Source: Rosistilla ulvae (GTDB taxonomy: Bacteria > Planctomycetota > Planctomycetia > Pirellulales > Pirellulaceae). Taken from it: a stretch of 64,000 nt of DNA. This document shows, piece after piece, positions 27,525 to 37,135 of the stretch. The notes beneath the pieces were generated by a model that ran no database searches, had not been told where the DNA came from, and saw nothing but the letters and a program-made list of their open reading frames with translations. The stretch is taken from assembly GCF_007741475.1 (NCBI RefSeq), contig NZ_CP036261.1:6449798-6513797 (forward strand), read 5' to 3'. The position numbers and the translations under genes were made by a program. The stretch's first letter is position 1. Every line of letters begins with the position of its first letter.

Positions 27525-29666
27525 ATGCATCCCACCTCAACGTTTGCCATCGCCACGGCGATCGGCCTGATCTCGTCCCTTGCGTCCACCACACTCGCTC
27601 AAAACGACACGCCTAAAATGCCTTCGATCCAATACCCGCCAGCTCCTCGCGACGCAATTATCGACGATTATCACGGCACTCCCGTCGCCGATCCCTATCG
27701 TTGGTTGGAGGATACCGAGAGCGAACAAACCGCCGCTTGGGTCGCTGCCGAAAACAAGATCACTCGCACCTTCCTGGATCAGATTCCCGAGCGAACAGCG
27801 ATCCGCGATCGCTTGACTGAACTCTGGAACTACGAGCGTTTTACGCAGCCGCGCAGTCGCCAATCGACTTACTTCTACACGCACAACTCGGGGCTGCAGA
27901 ACCAGAGTCTGTTGTATGTGGCCGAGGGCCTCGATGCGCCGCGGCGGGTTTTGATCGACCCCAATAAGTTGAGCGAAGATGGGACGATGGCCCTGGCCGG
28001 TTGGTCGCCGACCGACGACGGCAGCCTGTTGGCCTACAGCATCGCCGACGGCGGCAGCGATTGGCGCACGTGGCGCGTCCGCGACGTCGCCAGCGGCGAA
28101 GACCGCGACGATGTCGTCCGTTGGGTCAAGTTCAGCGGGATCGCTTGGATGCCCGACAACAGCGGTTTCTTCTATGGACGCTATGCCGAACCCTCCGATG
28201 GCGAAGAGCTGACCGGCACCAACTACAACCAACAACTCTACTTCCACAAACTGGGAACCGACCAGTCCGAAGATCGTTTGATCTACGAACGCCCCGACAA
28301 CAAGGAGTGGGGCTTCACGCCCGAGGTGACCGAGGATGGGCGGTACCTGATCATCACGAACTGGAAGGGCAGCGAGCCGCAGAATCAGATCTTCATCCAA
28401 CCGCTGGGCGATCCCAAGTTGCCGGTTACCGAATTGATCGGCGGCTTCGACGCGGAGTACTCGTTGATCGGCAACGATGAATCGATCCTCTACTTTTTGA
28501 CCGACAACGACGCGCCGCGGCGACGCGTGATCGCTGTCGACGCCGACGATCCCCGCCGCGACCAGTGGCGCGAAGTGATCCCGCAAAACGAAAACGTGAT
28601 CGAAGACTGCAGTCTGCTGGGAGAGGAGTTTTTCACGACTTCGATGAAAGATGCACTCAGCCAAATCGACGTCTACAACAAACAAGGCGAAGTTGTCAAA
28701 CAGATCGAACTGCCGGGTCTCGGTTCCGCGGGCGGATTTGGCGGCCAACGCGACGCGACGGAGACCTTCTACTCCTTCACCAACTACGTCACGCCTCCGA
28801 GCATCTTCCGGTACGACTTGAAGACCGGCGAGAGCACGCTTTGGCGCGCACCGGAGCTGAACTTCGACGCATCCCGCTTTGTGACGAAGCAGGTCTTTTA
28901 CGAGAGCAAAGATGGCACGCGTGTGCCGATGATCATCACGCACCGCGCCGACCTGAAGCTGGACGGCAGCAACCCGACGCTGCTGTACGCTTATGGCGGG
29001 TTCAACATCTCGCTGACGCCCGGCTTCTCACCCGCGATGGCTGTCTGGATGGATCGTGGCGGGATCTATGCGGTCCCCAACCTGCGAGGCGGCGGCGAAT
29101 ACGGGCGATCGTGGCACGAAGCGGGAATGCAGGAGAAGAAACAAAACGTCTTTGACGACTTCATCGCCGCAGCGGAGTATCTGATCCAACAGAACTACAC
29201 CTGCAGCGACAAGCTGGCGATTCGCGGCGGCAGCAACGGCGGCTTGCTTGTTGGTGCGGTGATGACGCAGCGTCCCGAGCTGTTTGGCGCCTGCTTGCCC
29301 GCGGTGGGCGTGATGGACATGTTGCGGTTCCACAAGTTCACGATCGGTTGGGCTTGGGTGACCGAATTTGGCAGCAGCGACGATCCGGAACAGTTTAAGA
29401 CGCTGTTGAACTATTCGCCGCTGCATCAGATCAAACCGGGGACCTGTTATCCGCCGACCTTGATCACAACCGCCGATCGCGACGACCGTGTCGTCCCCGG
29501 GCACAGCTTCAAATTTGCCGCGGCGCTGCAAGCTGCACAAAGCTGCGACAACCCAACGCTGATCCGAATCGAAACTCGCGCCGGCCACGGAGCGGGAACT
29601 CCGGTGACGAAATACATCGATCAATACGCCGACCTGTGGGCTTTCCTGACGCGCGTGCTGCAGTAA
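27525..29666 (+). CDS. Exported prolyl oligopeptidase (family S9A)
   Basis: A 713-residue serine peptidase with a signal peptide (about 1-25, ending TTLAQ). It has the N-terminal start of the hydrolase domain (PPAPRDAIIDDYHG, DPYRWLED), a seven-bladed propeller in the middle, and the C-terminal alpha/beta hydrolase. The catalytic triad is visible: Ser570 in GGSNGG, Asp654 in ADRDDRV and His688 in AGHGAG. Length and layout match S9A enzymes that cut after proline in short peptides. Location is periplasmic by its signal. It stands alone, followed by a palindromic element. Confidence 0.95.
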   Translation: MHPTSTFAIATAIGLISSLASTTLAQNDTPKMPSIQYPPAPRDAIIDDYHGTPVADPYRWLEDTESEQTAAWVAAENKITRTFLDQIPERTAIRDRLTELWNYERFTQPRSRQSTYFYTHNSGLQNQSLLYVAEGLDAPRRVLIDPNKLSEDGTMALAGWSPTDDGSLLAYSIADGGSDWRTWRVRDVASGEDRDDVVRWVKFSGIAWMPDNSGFFYGRYAEPSDGEELTGTNYNQQLYFHKLGTDQSEDRLIYERPDNKEWGFTPEVTEDGRYLIITNWKGSEPQNQIFIQPLGDPKLPVTELIGGFDAEYSLIGNDESILYFLTDNDAPRRRVIAVDADDPRRDQWREVIPQNENVIEDCSLLGEEFFTTSMKDALSQIDVYNKQGEVVKQIELPGLGSAGGFGGQRDATETFYSFTNYVTPPSIFRYDLKTGESTLWRAPELNFDASRFVTKQVFYESKDGTRVPMIITHRADLKLDGSNPTLLYAYGGFNISLTPGFSPAMAVWMDRGGIYAVPNLRGGGEYGRSWHEAGMQEKKQNVFDDFIAAAEYLIQQNYTCSDKLAIRGGSNGGLLVGAVMTQRPELFGACLPAVGVMDMLRFHKFTIGWAWVTEFGSSDDPEQFKTLLNYSPLHQIKPGTCYPPTLITTADRDDRVVPGHSFKFAAALQAAQSCDNPTLIRIETRAGHGAGTPVTKYIDQYADLWAFLTRVLQ

Positions 29667-29754
29667 CGGAACCGACAGACGCGGGATATAGACAGCCCGT
29701 CGCTGCGATGAGACATTTTTCATTTGCTGGGTGAGCCGAGCAGGTCGTCCAGTG

Positions 29755-29827
29755 TCGCCTTTCGCTCCGCGAAAGTGCGTTCGCAGAATGCAGGTTGAGC
29801 GCCGCACTTTCGCGGAGCGAAAGGCGA
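29755..29827. repeat. 25-bp inverted-repeat element, copy 1
   Basis: Arms 29755-29779 and 29803-29827 are perfectly complementary over 25 bases (left arm starts TCGCCTTTCGCTCCGCG), with a 23-base loop. Each arm also contains a small inner palindrome (CTTTCGC-TC-CGCGAAAG is nearly self-complementary). The same arms recur at 37030-37089. It may also end the oligopeptidase transcript. Confidence 0.9.
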
Positions 29828-29918
29828 CCATCGATGGCGCGAACCCATCGCGTGAATCAAAGTCTCTTCGCTTAAACCGACTACCTAAACAGTTAACGAA
29901 ATAAAGGACACAATCGAT

Positions 29919-30446
29919 ATGAGTAACTTCATTGGAAACATGATCGCCGATTCTTTGAGCCGCGGCATCAACTACGCCGACAGCCTGGTGAAGGATCTGC
30001 CCGCGGATCAATTCGCTCGCTTTGCCCCAGGCAAAGAGGGACCGATCGTTTCGAATCACCCCGCATTCATCGTGGGGCACTTGAGCATCTACGCTCCACG
30101 CGTCGTCGACCAACTGGGGCAAGACGCGACCGCATATCAACCGACCGAAGCGGAGAACGCGCTCTTTTCGCCAGCGGCCAAGTGCCAGGACGATCCCAAC
30201 GGCCTGATCTATCCTGGAAAGGAAGTGCTGCTGGACCGCTTCACCACGGTTTATCAAGCCGCGCTGACGACGCTGCGAAACGCGACCGACGATCAATTCA
30301 TGGTCCCCAACCCCGCCGAAGGGCGACTCCGCGAACTGTTCCCAACGCTCGGCGGAATGCACGCCTTTTACACCGGCGGTCACTTCATGCTGCACATGGG
30401 GCAATTGAGCGCCTGGCGTCGCATGATGGGCATGGCTCCGGCATAG
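29919..30446 (+). CDS. DinB-like four-helix metalloprotein
   Basis: A 175-residue DinB/YfiT-type protein. Family members are four-helix bundles with a metal held by three His, often used as thiol-S-transferases. Candidate ligands are His54 (in FIVGHLSIY), His155 and His159 (in GGHFMLHMGQL), in the usual spacing. No signal peptide is present, so it is cytoplasmic. Start at ATG 29919 follows an AAGGAC-like ribosome site. Neighbours give no hint of the substrate. It is probably not co-transcribed with the next gene because of the 143-base gap. Confidence 0.8.
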   Translation: MSNFIGNMIADSLSRGINYADSLVKDLPADQFARFAPGKEGPIVSNHPAFIVGHLSIYAPRVVDQLGQDATAYQPTEAENALFSPAAKCQDDPNGLIYPGKEVLLDRFTTVYQAALTTLRNATDDQFMVPNPAEGRLRELFPTLGGMHAFYTGGHFMLHMGQLSAWRRMMGMAPA

Positions 30447-30589
30447 CTTGCCCGATGGGTCCCAGAAGTCGCCTTAAGTGGCTTTCTGCGGTGCCAAACA
30501 GCAAAAAAGCTTGGTTGGGGCAGCGATATCTGCTTCAATAGGGGGGCCCGCTTTACAGCCCGCCCCATCCTGTTGCCCCGCCAAATCAC

Positions 30590-33403
30590 ATGCTGATTCG
30601 CCTGACATGCATCGGATTGATCGCAATCGCCGCCACCGCTCAGGCCGATCCGCTCTCCAAGGCGGACTATTTTGAACAGCACATTCGCCCGGTGCTGATC
30701 AAACATTGCTACGAATGCCACGCGGAAAACTCCGAAGAACTCGGCGGCAGCCTGCTGTTGGATTCGGCCGATGGTTGGCGTACCGGCGGCGATAGCGGTC
30801 CGGCAATCGTTCCTTCCAACGCTGCCGAGAGTCTGCTGATCTCGGCGCTCGAGTTCGAATCGGTCGAGATGCCACCGAGCGGTCGCTTGCCCGATGAAGT
30901 GATCGACCACTTCCGGCACTGGATCGATCAAGGCGCATTCGATCCGCGCGAAGAAACCGGCACGCATCCTGCCTCCAAAGGGATCGACCTCGATGCGGGA
31001 CGCGACTTCTGGTCGTTCCAGAATCCTCAAGAGGCCTCCCCGCCGGCGGTCCCCGGTTCCGACTGGGCGTGGTCGGACATCGATCGCTTCGTCGAAGCGC
31101 GTCGCCTGCAGGCGGAACTTCCCTATCCGGGAGACGCCGATCCGATCGTCAGCCTACGACGCTTGACCTTCGACCTGACCGGTCTGCCACCGTCCCCCGA
31201 ACTGATTCAACAATTCAGCGACGACCCGTCGCCGGAGCACTGGCGTCGGATCGTCGATCGCCAACTCGCGTCGTTCGGATTCGCGGAACACTGGGGACGG
31301 CATTGGTTGGACGTCGCCCGATACGCCGACTCCAACGGCGCCGACTTCAACGCGACCTTTCACGACGCTTGGCGTTACCGTCAGTTTGTCGTCGACGCGA
31401 TGGCGACCGATAAACCGTTTGATGAGTTTGTCCGCCAACAGATCGCCGGCGACCTGATGCCCAGCGACTCCGACGCCGATCGGATCGAAAACCTTGTCGC
31501 CACCGGGTTCTTGATGCTCGGATCGAAGATGCTCAGCGAACGCGACAAGGCGAAGCTGAAGATGGATATCGTCGACGATCAAATCGACACCGTCGGCCGC
31601 GCGTTCCTCGGGATGACACTGGGATGTGCCCGTTGCCATGATCACAAGTTCGATCCGATCCCAACCAAAGACTATTACGCTTTGGCGGGAATCTTCTCCA
31701 GCACCAAGGTGTTGGATGGCGAATCGCAGCGGTACGTCAGCACGTGGGTCAAACGCGATCTGCCGACACGCAGCGAACATCGCGCGGCGGTCGAACAGCA
31801 TGCGGCGGCGAAGAAGGAACTGACCAGCCAACTAGCCGCCACCAAGAAACAACTCGCCTCGCTCCGCAAAGCGGCTCCACGCAACTGGGGCGGAACGGTT
31901 GTCGACGATACCGAAGCCAAGCGAACGGGGCACTGGAAAGAGTCGCTGCTGACGCAACCGTTTTATGGTGCCGGCTACATTCACGACGACAACAAAAACA
32001 AGGGAGAGACGTCGGTCGCGTTCTCCACCAACCTGGCGGCGGGACGTTATGAGGTGCGGATCGCCTACACCGGGGCGGGCAGCCGTGCCGCCAACGTACC
32101 GATCGAAATCCACACCGCGTCGGGGATTCAACAGGCAACGCTCAACCAATCCAAACCAGGTTCGATCGCTGGCTTGTGGGAATCGATCGGCGAATACGAC
32201 TTTGCCGCCGACAGGCCGGCGACGGTGATCATGCGGAACACCGGGACACAAGGGTACGTGATCGCCGATGCGGTTCAGTTCCTGAAGCCGGGGGAAGAAG
32301 CTCAGCAACCAGCGGACAGCAAGAAGCAACAACAGATGATCGCGGCAGTCTCCGCCGAGATCAAATCGCTGGAAGCCGCGATCCGCGACCACGACAAGAC
32401 CGCTCCGCCGCCGCTGCCTCGAGCGATGGCGGTGGTCGATGAGAAACAAGTCGAAGACGCCTGCTTGTGCATCCGCGGCGAACCCCACAACAAGGGCCCG
32501 GTCGTGCCGCGCGGCTTCCTGCAAGTCGTCTCCAGCGGTTCGTCGATCGCGATCCCGGCGGACCAAAGCGGCCGGTTGCAGCTGGCCGATTGGATCACCG
32601 ACCCCGACAATCCGCTGACCGCACGCGTGATCGTCAACCGCGTCTGGATGCACTTGATCGGTCAGGGGCTGGTCCGAACCGTCGACAACTTTGGCCAACT
32701 GGGCGATCGCCCCAGCCATCCCGAGCTGCTCGACACGCTGGCGATTCAGTTTGTCCGCGAGGGCTGGTCGATCAAAACGCTGGTCCGCAAGATTGTGCTC
32801 AGCCGCGTTTATCGTCAGTCGTCGAACTATCATCCCGTTGCGTTTGAGTCCGATCCGGACAACCGCTTGTTGTGGCGTGGGCATCGCAAGCGCCTGCCAG
32901 CCGAAGCGCTGCGCGACACGATGCTGGTCGCCGCCGAACGCTTGGACCGCGTGCCAACGGTGCAACCGATGCAGAAGTTTGGCGTGTTGGTGAACAACAA
33001 CACCGCCAGTTCGGGAGCGGCTCAGTTGGCGCAAACCAATCGCCGCAGCATGTACCTGCAAATCATTCGCGGCCAGTTGCCGCCGATGCTGGCGACATTC
33101 GACTTTGCCGATCCCGACATCCTCGTCGGTCGCCGCCCCGCGACCAACGTCCCCTCCCAAGCGTTGGTGATGTTGAACAGCGACACGGTGATCGACATGT
33201 CTCAACAGATCGCCGCCCGGATCGCTGAAACATCCGAACCTCTGGATGCGCAGATCGAAGCGGCCTACCTCCGCTGCTTGCAACGTTATCCGCAGAGCGA
33301 CGAACGCGAACTCGCAGGAGAGTTCATCGGCGACGACCCGCAGCGTCTCGCCCAGTTCATTCAGATCCTAATGGCCAGCACCGAATACCGATTCCTGGAT
33401 TGA
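30590..33403 (+). CDS. PSCyt1-DUF1549-DUF1553 protein with inserted golvesin-like domain
   Basis: A 937-residue exported planctomycete protein. After a signal peptide (about 1-19) comes the PSCyt1 cytochrome-like domain with heme motif CYECH (40-44) and MPPSGRLPDEVI. A DUF1549 (PSCyt2) domain follows (LTFDLTGLPPSPE, HWLDVARYADSNG) with a second CxxCH, CARCH at 346-350. A segment at about 443-568 (SVAFSTNLAAGRYEVRIAY, ADAVQFLKPG) resembles the golvesin C-terminal/carbohydrate-binding fold. DUF1553 (PSD1) closes it (NRVWMHLIGQGLVRTVDNFG). These proteins occur with DUF1501 partners, as here, and are linked in the literature to polysaccharide or sulfated-glycan use, but their activity is not established. 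Confidence 0.92.
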   Translation: MLIRLTCIGLIAIAATAQADPLSKADYFEQHIRPVLIKHCYECHAENSEELGGSLLLDSADGWRTGGDSGPAIVPSNAAESLLISALEFESVEMPPSGRLPDEVIDHFRHWIDQGAFDPREETGTHPASKGIDLDAGRDFWSFQNPQEASPPAVPGSDWAWSDIDRFVEARRLQAELPYPGDADPIVSLRRLTFDLTGLPPSPELIQQFSDDPSPEHWRRIVDRQLASFGFAEHWGRHWLDVARYADSNGADFNATFHDAWRYRQFVVDAMATDKPFDEFVRQQIAGDLMPSDSDADRIENLVATGFLMLGSKMLSERDKAKLKMDIVDDQIDTVGRAFLGMTLGCARCHDHKFDPIPTKDYYALAGIFSSTKVLDGESQRYVSTWVKRDLPTRSEHRAAVEQHAAAKKELTSQLAATKKQLASLRKAAPRNWGGTVVDDTEAKRTGHWKESLLTQPFYGAGYIHDDNKNKGETSVAFSTNLAAGRYEVRIAYTGAGSRAANVPIEIHTASGIQQATLNQSKPGSIAGLWESIGEYDFAADRPATVIMRNTGTQGYVIADAVQFLKPGEEAQQPADSKKQQQMIAAVSAEIKSLEAAIRDHDKTAPPPLPRAMAVVDEKQVEDACLCIRGEPHNKGPVVPRGFLQVVSSGSSIAIPADQSGRLQLADWITDPDNPLTARVIVNRVWMHLIGQGLVRTVDNFGQLGDRPSHPELLDTLAIQFVREGWSIKTLVRKIVLSRVYRQSSNYHPVAFESDPDNRLLWRGHRKRLPAEALRDTMLVAAERLDRVPTVQPMQKFGVLVNNNTASSGAAQLAQTNRRSMYLQIIRGQLPPMLATFDFADPDILVGRRPATNVPSQALVMLNSDTVIDMSQQIAARIAETSEPLDAQIEAAYLRCLQRYPQSDERELAGEFIGDDPQRLAQFIQILMASTEYRFLD

Positions 33404-33409
33404 TCGACC

Positions 33410-34804
33410 ATGAAAAACGTAACCTCGCGACGACAGATGCTTTCGGCTTCGGCATGCGGCTTCGGTTCGCTGGCCCTCGCCGATTTGATGACACGTCAGG
33501 CGCAAGCGGCCGCTCCCAGCGGGCCGATGGCTCAACAGTTGACACATCATCTGCCCCGCGCCCGCCGCGTGATCTTCCTGTTCATGCACGGCGGCCCCAG
33601 CCACGTCGACACGTTTGATTACAAGCCGCGTCTGCAAGCCGACGACGGAAAGGACCTGCCGTACGATCTGCCGACGACAGCGATCGACGCCAAGCTGAAG
33701 CTGTTGGGCAGCCCGTGGAAATTCAAGCAGCATGGCCAGAGCGGACTGTGGTGCAGCGAATTAATGCCGCACACGGCCAAACATCTCGATGAGATGTGCA
33801 TCGTCAAATCGCTGCACAGCCGTGGGCAATCGCATGGCCAAGCGGTCAGCATGCTGAACACCGGCAGCGACAACCTCGTCCGGCCGTCGGTCGGATCGTG
33901 GCTCAGTTACGGACTGGGAAGCGAAAACGAAGACCTGCCGTCGTTTGTCGCCCTCGCCCCCAGTACCGGTCACGGCGGCCCGAGGAACTATGGAACCGCT
34001 TTCCTTCCCGCGATCCACCAAGCGACAGCGATCGGCAGCAACGGCAAGCTGGGGGACGCGCAGGTCAAATACCTGAATCGCGCCGATCTTTCCGCAACGG
34101 AACAGCACCGGCAGATGGACTTGCTGCAAACGCTCAACCGTCGCCACTTGGATCGGGCTGGCCAGGACCAGCAGATCGAAGGGGCAATCGAATCGTATGA
34201 GTTGGCGTTTCGGATGCAGCAGGCCGCGCCGCAGGTGCTGTCGCTTGACGAAGAACCTCAACACATATTGGACCTCTACGGCGTCGGCAAACAACCGACC
34301 GATAACTTCGGCCGCAGTTGTCTGTTAGCGCGGCGGCTGGCCGAAGCGGGAGTCCGTTTCATTCAGGTCTCGACCGGCAACGTCTGGGATCAACACAGCA
34401 ACCTGAAGAGCGGACACGAGAAGAACTCTCTGAAAACCGACCAACCGGTCGCCGGTTTGATTCAAGATCTCAAGCAGCGGGGAATGTTGGAGGAGACGCT
34501 GATCGTCTGGGGGGGCGAATTTGGCCGCACGCCGGTCGTGCAGGGCGCCAACGGCCGCGACCACAATCCGCAAGGCTTCACGATGTGGATGGCCGGTGGC
34601 GGCGTGAAAGGTGGGACCAGCTATGGCGAGACCGACGAATTCGGTTATTATTCACAGCAGGATCGGGTTCACATGCACGACTTGCACGCTACCATTTTGC
34701 ATTTAATGGGGCTCGATCATCAAAGGCTCACCTATCGATATGCCGGTCGCGACTTCCGCTTGACCGATGTCGCGGGCCGTGTTGTGACCGAGTTGTTTGC
34801 GTAA
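33410..34804 (+). CDS. Tat-exported DUF1501 (sulfatase-like) protein
   Basis: A 464-residue DUF1501 protein. The N-terminus has a twin-arginine signal ([19 protein letters not shown]), so it is exported folded. The fold belongs to the alkaline phosphatase/sulfatase superfamily: early metal-site region [15 protein letters not shown] and late motifs [11 protein letters not shown] and [18 protein letters not shown] supply typical Asp/His ligands. It begins 6 bases after the DUF1549/DUF1553 gene, and coaB begins 4 bases after its stop, so the three are one transcription unit. The substrate is unknown. Confidence 0.93.
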   Translation: MKNVTSRRQMLSASACGFGSLALADLMTRQAQAAAPSGPMAQQLTHHLPRARRVIFLFMHGGPSHVDTFDYKPRLQADDGKDLPYDLPTTAIDAKLKLLGSPWKFKQHGQSGLWCSELMPHTAKHLDEMCIVKSLHSRGQSHGQAVSMLNTGSDNLVRPSVGSWLSYGLGSENEDLPSFVALAPSTGHGGPRNYGTAFLPAIHQATAIGSNGKLGDAQVKYLNRADLSATEQHRQMDLLQTLNRRHLDRAGQDQQIEGAIESYELAFRMQQAAPQVLSLDEEPQHILDLYGVGKQPTDNFGRSCLLARRLAEAGVRFIQVSTGNVWDQHSNLKSGHEKNSLKTDQPVAGLIQDLKQRGMLEETLIVWGGEFGRTPVVQGANGRDHNPQGFTMWMAGGGVKGGTSYGETDEFGYYSQQDRVHMHDLHATILHLMGLDHQRLTYRYAGRDFRLTDVAGRVVTELFA

Positions 34805-34808
34805 AAGA

Positions 34809-35438
34809 ATGGCCAAAATATTGATCACGTCGGGGCCGACCCGACAGTACCTGGACCCTGTCCGCTATCTGACCAATGCATCGAGCGGACGGATGGGGGC
34901 TGCGTTGGCCCAAGCCGCACTCGATTTAGGCCACCAGGTCGTGGTCGTCAGCGGGCCCGTTAGCGTCACCTATCCGGCAGCAGCCCAAGTGATCGACGTC
35001 CTGACCACGCAACAGATGCTGGAAGTCGCTCACCGCGAGTTCCAGCAGTGCGATGGTGCGATCGGCGCGGCGGCACCTTGCGATTACCAGCCTCAGCAGG
35101 TGGAAACGGAGAAGATCTCCAAAACGGGCAAGCCGCTGCAACTGAATCTGGTCGAGACTCCCGATGTCGTCGCCACCCTCGGCGAACGCAAGCGGAGCGA
35201 TCAATGGGTCGTGGGATTTGCGTTAGAGACGCAGGATCGGCACTTCCGGGCGATCGTGAAACTGGAAAAGAAGCACTGCGACCTGATGGTCAGCAATGGC
35301 CCCGAAGCGATCGATTCAGCTGAAAACCAAGTCGACCTGATCGACACCGAAGGTCAATTGCTCGAGCAGATTTCGGGCTCGAAGCTGGAAGTGGCTCGTG
35401 GGATCTTGGACGTGATCGACGCGCGCTTGATCCGTTAA
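34809..35438 (+). CDS. coaB: Stand-alone phosphopantothenate-cysteine ligase (CoaB)
   Basis: A 209-residue protein matching only the C-terminal half of the usual bifunctional CoaBC (Dfp). CoaB joins 4'-phosphopantothenate to cysteine in coenzyme A synthesis. Visible motifs are ITSGPTRQYLDPVRYLTNAS with SSGRMG next, AAAPCDYQP (the catalytic Asn of many homologues reads Cys-Asp here), then VGFALET and SNGPEAID, KKHCDLMVSN. The flavin-dependent CoaC domain is missing and is presumably a separate gene elsewhere. ATG 34809 is chosen; the frame is open from a TTG at 34797. It forms an operon with the DUF1549/1553 and DUF1501 genes, an odd setting for a housekeeping gene. Confidence 0.88.
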   Translation: MAKILITSGPTRQYLDPVRYLTNASSGRMGAALAQAALDLGHQVVVVSGPVSVTYPAAAQVIDVLTTQQMLEVAHREFQQCDGAIGAAAPCDYQPQQVETEKISKTGKPLQLNLVETPDVVATLGERKRSDQWVVGFALETQDRHFRAIVKLEKKHCDLMVSNGPEAIDSAENQVDLIDTEGQLLEQISGSKLEVARGILDVIDARLIR

Positions 35439-35467
35439 AACCGTTTTCGCGACGCTTGAACGGATCA
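35428..35467. terminator. Hairpin between convergent coaB and HD-GYP genes
   Basis: TGATCCGTT (35428-35436) pairs with AACGGATCA (35459-35467) around a 22-base loop. It overlaps the coaB stop. There is no long T-run; it could act in both directions. Confidence 0.4.
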
Positions 35468-35482
35468 GACGCAGTGTTCGGG

Positions 35483-36769
35483 TTAGCCTTCGACAGGCAT
35501 GTAGGAACCGTGTTGGCGCGCCTGTGGTTCGCGGCGGTTGTAGCTTTCGCGGATCGCGACCATCCGCGGCATGGCGTCGAAGAAGTGACCGATCAGGTCG
35601 GCATCCCACTGCGTTCCGGCGCCACTGCGAAGGATCTCTTCCGCCTTCTCCTGAGGCATCCCGCCTCGGTACGGTCGATCGCTGGTCATCGCGTCGTAGG
35701 CGTCGCTGATCGCCAAGATCCGTCCATCCAAAGGGATCTCTTCGCCGACAAGCCCGTCGGGATAACCTTTGCCATCGATCCGTTCGTGATGGAACAGAAC
35801 GCCGGGGAGAACTTCCGACAGCTGATTGACCAACGGATACAAAATCCGCCAGCCGACGTCGGGATGGGTTTCGATCACGCTCCGCTCTTCGGCGTTCAAC
35901 AGCCCCGGTTTCTGGAGGACCGCATCGGGAACGGCGATCTTACCAACATCGTGCAGCAGGCCGGTCAGGTAGATGCGATCGCAATCGGTCACGGTGAGAC
36001 CGGCTTCGCGTGCCAACTCCTTCGCAAAGAGAGCGACCCGTTCGCTGTGACCGCACGTGTAATCATCCCGTGCTTCGACGGCGTTGACCATTGCGCGGAC
36101 GACATCGGTGAACAGCTGCTCTTTCTGTCGCAACAACCGCGTGTTGTGCAATTGAGTTGCCAGGATCGATCCGGCGGTCAGGATCAGATTCGCTTCGATC
36201 GTCGTAAAGCCGTCGCGAACTCCGGGCAGAGTTCCCGCAGGTTTCACGTGATTGCACGCGATCAGCCAACCGGCCAAGCGATCGGCGTGCCGGATTTCGA
36301 CAAGGATGATATCGCGGATTCGCGAGTCGATCTGATCTGCGGCCAGGTCGTTGATCACGACCGGATCGACCTTCGCGTTTTCGCCGTAGGTGGCGATGAT
36401 CTTTCGGCAGACGTCGTCTTCGACCAACGGATCGCCGCTCCACAATGTAAACGCATTGCCTTCGTTCGGCTTGTGATCGGCAAACATTTCGATGTTCGGG
36501 ACCAAGGCAACCGCTTGGCACATCGTCGACAGTGGCAGCTTGGGCAAGAAGTCGAGCATCAGCGCCATCGGTTCGGGCGTCGACGTTCGCAGCTCCATCG
36601 AAACGGCTAGCGATTGCAGCAACGCCAATTCTTCAAAATCGCGGGTGACCTGTTCGGTCAACGACTGAACCTCCTGCTCCAGACTCTCGACTTGCTGGAT
36701 GAGTGCGTCGGGATCGAATTGTGGATCGTCGGTGCAACGTGTGCGCGAAGCGAGAGCTGAATCGGCCAT
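35483..36769 (-). CDS. HD-GYP domain protein with N-terminal coiled coil and GAF-like region
   Basis: A 428-residue cytoplasmic protein. A short coiled coil (about 22-45, QQVESLEQEVQSLTEQV) leads to a GAF-like sensory region (about 60-215) and then an HD-GYP domain (about 222-400). The metal motif His-Asp is at 273-274 (LLHDVGKI), preceded by GHSERV, followed by HHER (327) and the G-Y-P at 335-337 (DGKGYPDG). HD-GYP domains hydrolyse cyclic di-GMP or related dinucleotides. Motifs appear intact, so activity is plausible. No receiver domain is present; input is probably via the GAF-like part. It is convergent with coaB. Confidence 0.92.
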   Translation of the reverse strand: MADSALASRTRCTDDPQFDPDALIQQVESLEQEVQSLTEQVTRDFEELALLQSLAVSMELRTSTPEPMALMLDFLPKLPLSTMCQAVALVPNIEMFADHKPNEGNAFTLWSGDPLVEDDVCRKIIATYGENAKVDPVVINDLAADQIDSRIRDIILVEIRHADRLAGWLIACNHVKPAGTLPGVRDGFTTIEANLILTAGSILATQLHNTRLLRQKEQLFTDVVRAMVNAVEARDDYTCGHSERVALFAKELAREAGLTVTDCDRIYLTGLLHDVGKIAVPDAVLQKPGLLNAEERSVIETHPDVGWRILYPLVNQLSEVLPGVLFHHERIDGKGYPDGLVGEEIPLDGRILAISDAYDAMTSDRPYRGGMPQEKAEEILRSGAGTQWDADLIGHFFDAMPRMVAIRESYNRREPQARQHGSYMPVEG

Positions 36770-37135
36770 AGCGTGACTTATCTCAAAAGAGCCTTAAATC
36801 GGAATCTCGAACGGTCGGCGGGGGCATCGCAGGGAAAAGATTTCTCAACCGAAGTCTACAACCGGTTGTAACGCCGGGTCGTCAGCGTTCGGCGTCAAGC
36901 CGGAATTGCCCAGCTGTGGAGAGAAAAAATTAAGGAGTGCGCCGGACAAACCGATTGTGTCAGATCGAAGTATCGCAGCGAATTCGCAGATCGCGACGAG
37001 CAACGACCTGGACACAGCCGGCCCGTCAGTCGCCTTTCGCTCCGCGAAAGTGCGCCTTATCCGCACGCACTTTCGCGGAGCGAAAGGCGTCCATCAAGAC
37101 GTGCAGAGAACAGCCCGATTAAATCCGATCGGCGA
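36770..37135. other. Intergenic region with inverted-repeat element
   Basis: 366 bases between two minus-strand genes. It contains the second copy of the 25-bp inverted-repeat element; otherwise no gene was seen. Confidence 0.6.
37030..37089. repeat. 25-bp inverted-repeat element, copy 2
   Basis: Left arm 37030-37054 is identical to the left arm at 29755-29779; the right arm 37066-37089 is its complement over 24 bases. The loop is only 11 bases and differs in sequence, so the arms and not the loop are conserved. Confidence 0.9.

Noticed and set aside
35456-36610. A 384-codon plus-strand frame opposite the HD-GYP gene
   Set aside because: It is a shadow of a gene with intact HD-GYP motifs; it has no motif of its own.
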